Part shown: positions 1 to 6,830 of the stretch, in pieces
Layout of the letters: the number at the start of each line of letters is the position of its first letter
Position numbering within the stretch: the first letter of the stretch is position 1
NCBI GenBank assembly: GCA_003023485.1
Contig: PXSG01000107.1
Location: forward strand, 1-8,193
Origin: Halobacteriales archaeon SW_10_68_16
GTDB taxonomy: Archaea; Halobacteriota; Halobacteria; Halobacteriales; Haloarculaceae
DNA: 8,193 nt
Direction of reading: 5' to 3'
Notes under the pieces: generated by a model
The model's input: only the letters and a program-made list of their open reading frames with translations
Database searches by the model: none
Told to the model about the DNA's origin: nothing
Position numbers and translations under genes: made by a program

Positions 1-2655
1 GCCGTCCGCGAGTGGTGGGTCGAGGAGTTCGGCGAGTTCGTTCCCGACAACGGTGGCTTCTTCACCCCACCACAGAAGGAGGCGATTCCGCTCATCCACG
101 ACCGCGAGAACGCGCTCATCTGTGCGCCGACCGGGGCCGGGAAGACACAAGCAAGCTTTGCCGCTATAATTAACGAACTGTTCCGCCGGGACCGCGCCGA
201 GGGACTCGAAAACAGCGTCTACTGCCTGTACGTCTCGCCGCTGAAGTCCCTGGCAAACGACATCCACCGCAACCTCGGGGTGCCCCTGTCGGGCATCACC
301 GAGCGACTCGACGAGCGCGGCGAGGACGTCGAGATCAGGCACGCCATCCGCCACGGCGATACCGACGACAGCGAGCGCCAGGCCATGCTCGATGAGACGC
401 CCCACATCCTCAACACCACGCCCGAGACGCTCGCAATCTTGCTCAACTCCCCGAAGTTCAAGCAGAAACTCGAGACGGTCGAGTACGTCATCGTCGACGA
501 GATTCACAGCCTCGCGGAGAACAAGCGCGGCACCCACCTCACGGTGTCCCTGGAGCGCCTGGAAGCCATGACCGCGGGCTCGCCGACCCGCATCGGGTGT
601 TCGGCTACCGTCGAACCCCTGGAGGGGATGGCGGAGTTTCTCGTCGGCAGGGAGCGGCCCGGCGGGTCGCCACGCGAGTACGAACTCGTCGACGCCCGGT
701 TCGTCCGCGAGTTCGACATCGAACTGTCTACTCCGACCGACGACCTCATCCACACACCCGCCGGCGAGGTCAACGACCGCTTCTACGAGCAACTCCATGG
801 CCTTATCCAAGACCACACCAACACGCTCGTGTTCACGAACACGCGCTCGGGGGCCGAACGGGTCCTGCACAACCTCCGGGAACGATTCGCGGACTACGAC
901 GAATCCAACTCGGGGTGTCACCACGGCAGCCTCTCGAAGTCACAACGCCAGTCCATCGAGGCGGACCTCAAGGCCGGCGACGTCGACGTCGTGACCACCT
1001 CGACGTCCCTGGAACTGGGCATCGACATGCCCCACCTCGATTTGGTCGTGCAGGTCGGCTCGCCCAAGTCGGTCGCCGCGCTCCTCCAGCGGGTCGGCCG
1101 CGCGGGCCACCAGCTCGGCGAGACCGTCACGGGCCGGGTCATCGCCCTCGACCGGGACGAACTGATCGAGTGTGCCGTCATGCTGGAGAAGGCCCAGCAA
1201 GGCTTCGTCGACCGCGTGTTCGTCCCCGAGAGCGCACAGGACGTCGCCGCCCAGCACGTCTACGGCATGGCCATCAACGGTCCCCGACCGGAGCGGGAGA
1301 TCCGGGCCATCCTGTGCCGGGCCTACCCTTACCGGAACTACAGCGACGCCGACTTCGAGCAACTGTGCCGGTACCTGACCGCCGACTACGAGGGCTTAGA
1401 GGAGAAGAACGTCTACGCGAAGATCTGGCGGGACACCAACGACCCGCCCGAGGGCGAACACCACTACGAGGCGTTTCCGGTCGGCGAACCGCTGATCGGC
1501 AAGCGCGGCCGGCTCGCGCGGGTCATCTACATGACCAACATCGGCACCATCCCCGACTCCTTTACCTGCGACGTGTTCCCCCGCGGCGGCGACGAGTGGG
1601 TCGGCCAGCTCGACGAGGCGTACCTCGACACCCTCGAGACGGGGGACGTGTTCGTCCTCGGCGGCGAGCGCTTCGAGTTCCGGTATCGCCGCGGGTCGAA
1701 GGTCTACGTCGACCGCACGAGCGCCCGCCCGACGGTCCCGTCGTGGTTCTCCGAACGCTTGCCCCTCTCGTACGATCTGGGCCGGGAGATACTGGCCTTC
1801 CAGCGGGAGTTGCTCGACCGTCTCGAACGCGGTGGCGTGTCGGCGGTCCGGGTCTGGCTCGGGGAGTTCCCGCTCGACGCCAACAGCGTCCGCGCCATCG
1901 CCCGGACCTTCGACGAGCAGGTCCGGTACGCCGGCCCCGGGAGCGTCTCGACCGACGAGCGGCTGGTCGTCGAGGAGGAGCGCGACCGCGAGGCCTACGA
2001 GCGCCACTACTACGTCCACTCGAACTACGGCCGGCGGTTCAACGACGGTTTCTCGCGGCTGCTCGCGTACCGCTGTGCGCGCGAGGCGAACGCGAACGTG
2101 AAGGTCGCCGTCGCGGACCACGGGTTCACGCTCTCGATGCCGCTCAACCGGAAGGTCGACATCGCCGGCGTCGTCCGGGACATCGACCCCGGTGCGGCGC
2201 GCCAGGACCTGCGAGCCAGCCTGGAGGGGACCGACCTCCTGGAGCGGTACTTCCGAATCAACGCCACGCGGTCGCTGATGATACTCAAGCGGTACAAGGG
2301 CCACGAGAAATCGGCGAGTCAGCAACAGGTCAACAGCGACATGCTGCTGGGTTTCGCCCGCGACATCGAGGATTTTGCGGTCATCGAGGAGACCTACCGC
2401 GAGATACTGGAGGACAAACTCGACGTCGCCGCCGTTGAGACAGTGCTGGGGGAAATACAGAACGGCGACGTGACGGTCGTCACCCGCCGGGTCGACTCGC
2501 CGTCCCCGCGGGCGTTCGGGCTGGCGACGCTGCTTGCAAGCGACGTCGTCCTCGCGGAAGACGAGTCCGCGGTGCTGCGGGAGTTCCACCGGCGGGTCGT
2601 CGAGGAGATCGAAGACGGGAGTGGGGACGGGGCGACAGTACCCGACGGGTCCTGA
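1..2655 (+). CDS. lhr: Lhr-type superfamily 2 ATP-dependent helicase (5' end outside window)
   Basis: The reading frame is open from base 1 to the TGA at 2653-2655, giving 884 visible residues. The first internal ATG (280) cannot be the start because the ATPase motifs lie upstream of it. Seen, in visible-residue numbering: Q-motif-like TPPQKEAI (22-29), Walker A APTGAGKT (42-49), motif Ia SPLKSLAND (79-87), DEIH box (166-169), SAT (201-203), LVFTNTRSGAE (276-286), motif V TTSTSLELGIDM (332-343) and motif VI QRVGRAGH (363-370). A long C-terminal region follows, including GDVFVLGGERF (548-558) and a closing segment with RSLMILKRYKG and SASQQQV. This order (two RecA domains, then winged-helix/beta-barrel and a further C-terminal domain) is that of the Lhr-core family, ATP-driven 3'-5' translocases acting on DNA or RNA:DNA hybrids in repair. 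Archaeal members usually have about 900 residues or slightly more, so probably only some tens of codons are missing. Haloarchaea often carry Lhr paralogues and I cannot tell which this is. It converges with the next operon without a gap. Confidence 0.93.
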   Translation, partial: AVREWWVEEFGEFVPDNGGFFTPPQKEAIPLIHDRENALICAPTGAGKTQASFAAIINELFRRDRAEGLENSVYCLYVSPLKSLANDIHRNLGVPLSGITERLDERGEDVEIRHAIRHGDTDDSERQAMLDETPHILNTTPETLAILLNSPKFKQKLETVEYVIVDEIHSLAENKRGTHLTVSLERLEAMTAGSPTRIGCSATVEPLEGMAEFLVGRERPGGSPREYELVDARFVREFDIELSTPTDDLIHTPAGEVNDRFYEQLHGLIQDHTNTLVFTNTRSGAERVLHNLRERFADYDESNSGCHHGSLSKSQRQSIEADLKAGDVDVVTTSTSLELGIDMPHLDLVVQVGSPKSVAALLQRVGRAGHQLGETVTGRVIALDRDELIECAVMLEKAQQGFVDRVFVPESAQDVAAQHVYGMAINGPRPEREIRAILCRAYPYRNYSDADFEQLCRYLTADYEGLEEKNVYAKIWRDTNDPPEGEHHYEAFPVGEPLIGKRGRLARVIYMTNIGTIPDSFTCDVFPRGGDEWVGQLDEAYLDTLETGDVFVLGGERFEFRYRRGSKVYVDRTSARPTVPSWFSERLPLSYDLGREILAFQRELLDRLERGGVSAVRVWLGEFPLDANSVRAIARTFDEQVRYAGPGSVSTDERLVVEEERDREAYERHYYVHSNYGRRFNDGFSRLLAYRCAREANANVKVAVADHGFTLSMPLNRKVDIAGVVRDIDPGAARQDLRASLEGTDLLERYFRINATRSLMILKRYKGHEKSASQQQVNSDMLLGFARDIEDFAVIEETYREILEDKLDVAAVETVLGEIQNGDVTVVTRRVDSPSPRAFGLATLLASDVVLAEDESAVLREFHRRVVEEIEDGSGDGATVPDGS

Positions 2656-2919
2656 TCACTCCGAGCGGGCCTGGCGGGCCTGCTCGATGGCGGGGATGAC
2701 CACCCAGAAGGTCAGCGTCCCGATGACGGCGAACCAGAACAGGACGTCCTTGAGGGTGATCGCCAGCTGGCCGTAGATGTTGAGCGTCTCGGGGTCGGGA
2801 TTGGGCGCGAGGAGCTGTCGCCCCTCGAACGTCGGCGTGTTGTAGGTGGCGGCGATCATCAGCCACCCGAGGCCAGCGGTGACCAGGATGCCCAGCCCTT
2901 TGGCGAACTCGTCAGCCAT
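2656..2919 (-). CDS. Small two-helix membrane protein, last gene of the bc-complex operon (DUF7314-like)
   Basis: Encodes 87 residues starting at ATG 2919-2917. Two hydrophobic segments (about 8-25 and 54-78) flank a polar loop containing TFEGRQLLAPNPDPET; the C-terminus is short and charged (EQARQARSE). There are no cysteines, heme motifs or catalytic signatures. The start overlaps the end of the upstream gene by 8 bases, so translation is probably coupled. No Shine-Dalgarno sequence is visible. From memory, not searched, haloarchaeal proteins of this kind next to the Rieske/cytochrome b genes are filed under a domain of unknown function, probably DUF7314. Size, topology and operon position suggest a small supernumerary subunit or assembly factor of the quinol:halocyanin oxidoreductase; this is inference, and no function is known to me. 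Confidence 0.82.
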   Translation of the reverse strand: MADEFAKGLGILVTAGLGWLMIAATYNTPTFEGRQLLAPNPDPETLNIYGQLAITLKDVLFWFAVIGTLTFWVVIPAIEQARQARSE

Positions 2920-3307
2920 CGTTCGAGGGTTCGTCGGACTCGTCTTTAGGCTTTCCCATTCCCGCCGCGCGGAACCGCGTCGAGAACGCGTAGATTGCCG
3001 CCCCGCCGACGATGCCGGCGACGCCGACGATCGCCAGCAGGGGGTCGATCTCGGAGATGTCGGCGGTCGCCCTGTCGGTCGCGGCGTCGAGCAACACGAA
3101 CCCCCCCAGGACGAAGACGATCGCGAACAGCGTCGAGAAGACGGTCACCGTCTTGTAGAGGCGCAGGGGCACGACCACGTCCCGCGATCCTGGCCCCGCC
3201 GACGTGTCGTCGCGAGTGTCGGTCCCGTCCGTCCCGGTATTTTCGACCTCGTCGGCGTCGGTCTCGCCCGAACCGTCGGCCGTCGAGGACGGCCCGGCCT
3301 CGCCCAT
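2912..3307 (-). CDS. Two-helix membrane protein with acidic N-terminal tail (DUF7315-like)
   Basis: Encodes 131 residues. The first 42 or so are low-complexity and rich in G, D, T, S and E, probably a disordered cytoplasmic tail. Two transmembrane segments follow (about 52-74 and 88-110), with a short loop DAATDRATADISEID between them and a charged C-terminus (GMGKPKDESDEPSNDG). The start ATG (3307-3305) shares one base with the TAA stop of the upstream cytochrome b gene (TAATG), a typical coupling arrangement, and the 3' end overlaps the next gene by 8 bases. No cofactor-binding residues or cysteines are seen. From memory it resembles haloarchaeal membrane proteins labelled DUF7315. Context points to the bc complex; the specific role is unknown. 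Confidence 0.83.
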   Translation of the reverse strand: MGEAGPSSTADGSGETDADEVENTGTDGTDTRDDTSAGPGSRDVVVPLRLYKTVTVFSTLFAIVFVLGGFVLLDAATDRATADISEIDPLLAIVGVAGIVGGAAIYAFSTRFRAAGMGKPKDESDEPSNDG

Positions 3308-4113
3308 TATTTGGGGGGCCGGAGGCGGTAGTACCGCCGGTTCAGGTCGAACATGTAGCCCTCGCGCATCGCCCGCAACACGGAGTAGGCGATGGTGCCA
3401 CAGACGACCGGCGCCAGGAACGTCAGGTCGAACAGGAGATGGGAGTCCATCGGCACCAGGTTCTTGACCGACAGCGCGGCGATGGTGAAGGCAAAGACCA
3501 CGCCCATGACGCCGACGCCGGCCCAGAACGGTTGCTCGACCGGCCGCCGGGCGCTGCCCTTGTTGAGGAAGGGCACCACGGCGATGGCGCCGACGACCAC
3601 GAGGTTCGCCAGCACGCCGTAGGTGCGGTCGGCCATCAGCTTCTGCCCGCCCAGCAGGCTCAGGTCGGGATTGAGCGGCCCCAGTTTCAGCAGGCCAAAC
3701 GACCAGTAGAGATACCAGTCCGGGAGGATGACCGCCGGCGTCGAGCCCGAGTCAGCCGGGCCCGGGAGATGTGGCGGGACCAGCGCCGACAGCAGGAGGA
3801 TGATCCCGACGAAGAAACTCGTCAGCGCGAGGTTGCGGACCGTCTCGTGTGGCCAGGCCGGGAACGCCAGGACGTCACGCTCGACGTAGCTGGACTGCTG
3901 GCGCAGGTCCTGGTCCTCGCGCCGGGACCGCTCGAAGTACTCGTAGGTCAGCCGGGAGAGCCCCTGGGAGCGCTGCTTGCGCTCGCTCCAGGTCGGCGTC
4001 TCGTCGTCGGGCGGGACGATGCCTGCCCCGTCGGCGGCCGTCTCCTCGCCGCCGTCCGTGGCGACGTCCCGGTTCCCGGTGCCGTCGTCGGTGTCGGTGG
4101 TGTCTCCTGTCAT
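3307..4113 (-). CDS. petD: Cytochrome b C-terminal half (subunit IV-like) of quinol:halocyanin oxidoreductase
   Basis: Encodes 268 residues carrying the quinol-oxidation half of a split cytochrome b. Residues 1-45 are acidic and low in complexity. Four hydrophobic segments follow at about 94-113, 167-184, 198-216 and 227-248, matching helices E, F, G and H. Between the first two lies PDWY (residues 131-134, bases 3712-3723), the Qo-site motif that is PEWY in most bc1 and b6f complexes. The following WSFGLLKL is also typical of the ef loop. Chloroplast subunit IV has only helices E-G, so the fourth helix is bc1-like although the gene split is b6f-like. The gene starts 3 bases after the preceding cytochrome b gene and shares TAATG with the next one. 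With the N-terminal half and the Rieske protein it should oxidise menaquinol at the outer face of the membrane. The symbol follows b6f usage. Confidence 0.93.
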   Translation of the reverse strand: MTGDTTDTDDGTGNRDVATDGGEETAADGAGIVPPDDETPTWSERKQRSQGLSRLTYEYFERSRREDQDLRQQSSYVERDVLAFPAWPHETVRNLALTSFFVGIILLLSALVPPHLPGPADSGSTPAVILPDWYLYWSFGLLKLGPLNPDLSLLGGQKLMADRTYGVLANLVVVGAIAVVPFLNKGSARRPVEQPFWAGVGVMGVVFAFTIAALSVKNLVPMDSHLLFDLTFLAPVVCGTIAYSVLRAMREGYMFDLNRRYYRLRPPK

Positions 4114-4116
4114 GGT

Positions 4117-4920
4117 TCAGTGGGGTTCCGCGATGCCCTGCATCCAGACGATGCCGATGTGGACCGCGATCAGCGTCGTCACGACGAACGGTAACAGGAA
4201 CACGTGCAGGATGTACATCCGCATCAGCGTCGCCTGACCGATGGTGAACCCGCCGAACAACAGTTGGGCGACGTACTCGCCGATCAGGGGGATCGACAGC
4301 GACATCTCGACGCCGATCTGGCCGGCCCAAAAGGACAGCTGGCTCCAGGGCAGCAGGTACCCGGAGTAGCCAAAGACCATCGTCAGCGAGATGAGGACGA
4401 TGCCGATGATCCAGTTGAGTTCGCGGGGTTCCTTGTAGGCCCCGGTGAAGTACACGCGGAGCATGTGCAGGAAGACGGCCGCGACCATGATCTGGGCCGA
4501 CCACCGGTGGAGGCTCCGCAGGAACAGGCCCAGATTCAGGTCGCCCATGATGAACAGGATCGACTCGTAGGCGACCGAGGGGGTCCCGTCGGCGGCGCCC
4601 GCGGCGGGGGCGTAGTAGAAGCCCAGCAAGGCGCCGCTGATAGCCGCGACGACGTAGGCGATCGTCGAGAACGATCCGAGTGCGTACAGCGGATACCAGT
4701 ACCAGAACTTGTTGTCGAGGTTGTACTGCTCGGTGTGACTTTTCGGCATCTGCATGTTGACCTTATAATAGAGGCCCTCCAGGAGTTCGAGGTAGTCGAC
4801 GATGCGCAGCCGTTTGTCGAACCAGATCAGTACCGACAGGTAGATCGACTCGAGTGCGGTCAGGTCGCGCTCTTCCATCCAGGCGTCGTGGTCGTACTCG
4901 TCCTTGCGTTCGATGCTCAT
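4117..4920 (-). CDS. petB: Cytochrome b N-terminal half (cytochrome b6-like), diheme membrane subunit
   Basis: Encodes 267 residues from ATG 4920-4918. The frame stays open upstream to 5529, but that extension would lie out of frame inside the Rieske gene and is rejected. Four helices are visible (about 80-101, 137-157, 171-190 and 235-260). Heme ligands are H138 and H152 in helix B (13 residues between) and H239 and H254 in helix D (14 between). The 14-residue spacing is the cytochrome b6 pattern; mitochondrial-type bc1 has 13. RSLHRW (135-140) and GYSGYLLPWSQLSFW (184-198) are family hallmarks. The protein has no cysteine, so the covalent heme c(n) attachment seen through Cys35 in chloroplast b6 is not possible in the same way. 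It passes electrons across the membrane from the Qo site to the Qi site. It starts 2 bases after the Rieske stop, with no Shine-Dalgarno sequence. Confidence 0.96.
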   Translation of the reverse strand: MSIERKDEYDHDAWMEERDLTALESIYLSVLIWFDKRLRIVDYLELLEGLYYKVNMQMPKSHTEQYNLDNKFWYWYPLYALGSFSTIAYVVAAISGALLGFYYAPAAGAADGTPSVAYESILFIMGDLNLGLFLRSLHRWSAQIMVAAVFLHMLRVYFTGAYKEPRELNWIIGIVLISLTMVFGYSGYLLPWSQLSFWAGQIGVEMSLSIPLIGEYVAQLLFGGFTIGQATLMRMYILHVFLLPFVVTTLIAVHIGIVWMQGIAEPH

Positions 4921-4922
4921 GG

Positions 4923-5780
4923 TCAGTCGGGTCTTGGGAGTGCGACGAACTGGTACTTGGTCGGGTTGAACGGGTCGTAGATCGACTGGTGGCACTGGCA
5001 GTACACCTTGTCGCCGGCGCCCTCGAAGTCGCTGGTCCGGTAGCCCGGCACGCAACAGAAGTGCGAGCACTTGTCCATCCAGGCGATAAAGGACTCCTGG
5101 GTCGCGGCGTCGACGTAGCTCAACACGTCGTCCGGAATCGCGCTGTACTTGCCCTCGCCGTTGGCCAGCTTGGGCACCTCGGGGCTGCGGACCACCTGGA
5201 CCGGCAGCGGGCGCCCGTCGGACGTCGAGCGCCAGTCGGCCATCCCCGGTTTGCCGTCGCCGGGGCTGCCGAAGTCGTTGGTCCAGGTCTCGTAGTCCGA
5301 GAAGTCGTCGACACGGAGCGGCCGGCCGCCCTCTAGCCCTTTGAGCCACTCGTAGGTCTCGGGCTTGAGCAGGAGTTGGCTGTCGGCGTCGGCGCCTGGC
5401 TGTGTGCCCTTGTACTGCTGGACGCCACAGTACTGGAACCACGTCGAGGAGTAGGTGATCCCGCCGACGTCCTCCCGGGCGACGGTCACCGTCCGGCCGC
5501 CCTGGCTTTCCTCGCTCACTTCGGGCCACTTGCCCTGCAGGACGCCGTCGCTCGTAATCTCGATGGGGACGATCGGCATCCCGCGGGGCGCCGGCCCGTC
5601 CATGATCTCGATCCCGATGAACTCCGTCGGGCCGCCGCCGGCACCGGGTGCCGACGTCGCCGTGTTGATACTCGCCGCCGTGCCGGCCGCAACCGTCGCC
5701 AGCGTCGCGCTGCCCACGACGCCTTTCACGAACCGCCGCCGGCCGGTTTGCTCGGGGTATTTGTCTTCGTCGAGTGGCAT
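4923..5780 (-). CDS. petA: Rieske [2Fe-2S] protein of the bc-type complex, Tat-exported
   Basis: Encodes 285 residues from ATG 5780-5778. The N-terminus has a twin-arginine motif (RRRFVKG, residues 14-20) followed by a modestly hydrophobic stretch to about 35, probably kept as a membrane anchor as in other Rieske proteins. Cluster box I is CSHFCC (238-243) and box II is CQCHQS (261-266). By family analogy, C238, H240, C261 and H264 bind the cluster and C243-C263 form the disulfide. Canonical boxes read CTHLGC and CPCHGS, so a Gly is replaced by Cys242 in box I, and Pro and Gly by two Gln in box II. About 180 residues separate anchor and cluster domain, far more than in typical proteins of about 190-200 residues; this part contains a further Cys118. 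It takes the first electron from menaquinol and should pass it to halocyanin. The symbol follows bc1 usage (Rieske is petC in b6f). Confidence 0.94.
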   Translation of the reverse strand: MPLDEDKYPEQTGRRRFVKGVVGSATLATVAAGTAASINTATSAPGAGGGPTEFIGIEIMDGPAPRGMPIVPIEITSDGVLQGKWPEVSEESQGGRTVTVAREDVGGITYSSTWFQYCGVQQYKGTQPGADADSQLLLKPETYEWLKGLEGGRPLRVDDFSDYETWTNDFGSPGDGKPGMADWRSTSDGRPLPVQVVRSPEVPKLANGEGKYSAIPDDVLSYVDAATQESFIAWMDKCSHFCCVPGYRTSDFEGAGDKVYCQCHQSIYDPFNPTKYQFVALPRPD

Positions 5781-5781
5781 G

Positions 5782-6180
5782 TTATCTCTTGTAGTAGGGG
5801 TAGACCGCGCGTTTGAAGTTCTCGACCATCCCGTCGGTCAGTTTCTCGCCGTCGACGTCCTCCCCGCGGATGTACAGGTCCTCCCACTTCCGGCGGCGCT
5901 TCTTGACGATCATCACGTCCGGGAGGAACTCCTTGCGGTACAACACCAGTATGAACGAGAGGTTGATGAACATCCCAGCGAGCAGGGCGCCGAGGAACAT
6001 GTTCCCCAGCGCCGCGAACTGCCGCGGGTAGCCCCAGCCGGTCAGGAGACCGTAGGTGAAAACCGCCACCAGGACGACCTCCAGCAGCGTCAACACGACG
6101 ATCGCGACCGCCGCGGCGGTGCTCTCGCGGGCCGGTTCGTACCTGTGGATGTCGCCGTAGGTGCTGCCTTCCGATGGCAT
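5782..6180 (-). CDS. Small two-helix membrane protein between halocyanin and Rieske genes (DUF7318-like)
   Basis: Encodes 132 residues. Two strong transmembrane segments (about 22-46 and 55-80) follow a short polar N-terminus. The cytoplasmic-looking C-terminal tail begins with a basic patch (VKKRRRKWED) and ends in KRAVYPYYKR. No cofactor motifs and no cysteines are present. The start ATG (6180-6178) overlaps the halocyanin TGA by one base (TGATG) and is preceded by the only strong Shine-Dalgarno sequence in the operon. The stop lies one base before the Rieske start. From memory, such proteins beside haloarchaeal Rieske genes are labelled DUF7318. The fixed position inside the electron-transfer cassette suggests a structural subunit, perhaps a docking or anchoring partner for halocyanin or Rieske; this is inference only. 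Confidence 0.86.
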   Translation of the reverse strand: MPSEGSTYGDIHRYEPARESTAAAVAIVVLTLLEVVLVAVFTYGLLTGWGYPRQFAALGNMFLGALLAGMFINLSFILVLYRKEFLPDVMIVKKRRRKWEDLYIRGEDVDGEKLTDGMVENFKRAVYPYYKR

Positions 6181-6830
6181 CAGTTGTTCCCTCCCTTGGT
6201 GTGGGCGGATTCGCCGTACTTCAAGACGAAGAACGTGAACACCAGCGAGACGGTGATGGCGAGGACGACAGAGACGCCCACGAAGTGCTCGTGGATCTGT
6301 GCGCCCATGTGCGACGGTTCGAGGGGTGTCGACTCGCCGCCACCCTTCGTCGGGAAATCGGTGCCGACGACGACCGAGCCCTTCATGCCGACGCTCTTGT
6401 GGGGTTGACAGAAGTAGTTGTAGACGCCATCCTCCTCGAAGGTGTGCTCGAAGGTGGCCCCGCCCTCGCCTTTGAGGTCGCTCTCGAAGGCGCCGTCCTC
6501 GCTGACGACGTTGTGCGAGCCACCCTCGCCGGTCCACTCCCAGACGACGGTCGTGCCGGGGTCGACGTGGACCGCCGCCGGGCCGAACGCGAGGTTGCCG
6601 CCGTTGCCCTCGGCACCGACCTCGACGGTGGCCTGGTCCTGGCCGGTCGCGTCCTCGACCGACCCGCCGAAGTTGCCCACGTCGTCGAGGTAGCCGCCGA
6701 AATCGGGCTCGCCGCCCTCGCCACCGCCGTCGTCCTCGGAGGCGGCGAGCGCGCTGCCAGTCGCGGCGCTCGCCGTGGCGGTCGCGCCGGCCGCGCCGCC
6801 GGCAGTTCGGAGGAAATCCCGCCTGTTCAT
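6180..6830 (-). CDS. Halocyanin (plastocyanin-like blue copper protein), C-terminally membrane-anchored
   Basis: Encodes 216 residues. I chose ATG 6830-6828 because it begins the Tat signal MNRRDFLRTAGG and sits about 31 bases from the TATA box. An in-frame ATG at 6878 would place the promoter inside the gene. After the signal (about 1-30) comes a Gly/Asp/Glu-rich linker, then a cupredoxin domain (about 65-157). Type 1 copper ligands are H106 (in SHNVV), C141, H144 and M149 (C-x2-H-x4-M). The C-terminus has a transmembrane helix (about 183-204) ending in a short polar tail. Many halocyanins are instead held by an N-terminal lipid on a Cys after the signal; no such Cys exists here. As first gene of the Rieske/cytochrome b operon, and with no c-type cytochrome present, it is the likely electron acceptor from Rieske, passing electrons on towards a terminal oxidase. 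Confidence 0.94.
   Translation of the reverse strand: MNRRDFLRTAGGAAGATATASAATGSALAASEDDGGGEGGEPDFGGYLDDVGNFGGSVEDATGQDQATVEVGAEGNGGNLAFGPAAVHVDPGTTVVWEWTGEGGSHNVVSEDGAFESDLKGEGGATFEHTFEEDGVYNYFCQPHKSVGMKGSVVVGTDFPTKGGGESTPLEPSHMGAQIHEHFVGVSVVLAITVSLVFTFFVLKYGESAHTKGGNN
6186..6197 (-). promoter_or_regulatory. Strong Shine-Dalgarno sequence for the small membrane protein gene
   Basis: On the minus strand GGGAGGG (bases 6195-6189) lies 8 bases before the ATG at 6180, inside the 3' end of the halocyanin gene. It matches the archaeal anti-Shine-Dalgarno CCUCC. None of the other internal operon genes has such a site in view; they appear to rely on coupling at overlapping or near-touching stop and start codons. 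Confidence 0.7.

Noticed and set aside
597..2438. 613-residue open frame on the + strand inside the helicase gene
   Set aside because: Shifted frame of the helicase; extremely Arg/Pro/Gly-rich and low in complexity, as expected of out-of-frame reading in GC-rich DNA. The helicase frame carries all conserved motifs.
1396..2589. 397-residue open frame antisense to the helicase
   Set aside because: Antisense shadow caused by strong GC3 bias; no recognisable domain, and the opposite strand is clearly coding.
2995..4194. 399-residue + strand open frame across the cytochrome b C-terminal gene and its downstream neighbour
   Set aside because: Antisense to well-supported genes; composition is Arg/Pro repetitive with no motifs.
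4761..4770. TATA-like TTATAATA inside the cytochrome b gene
   Set aside because: It simply encodes Tyr-Tyr-Lys on the minus strand; on the + strand there is no credible gene for it to serve.
4921..5529. Upstream extension of the cytochrome b frame to a 470-residue protein
   Set aside because: The extra part is out of frame inside the Rieske gene, is Arg-rich, and lacks homology-like sequence; ATG 4920 fits the family length.
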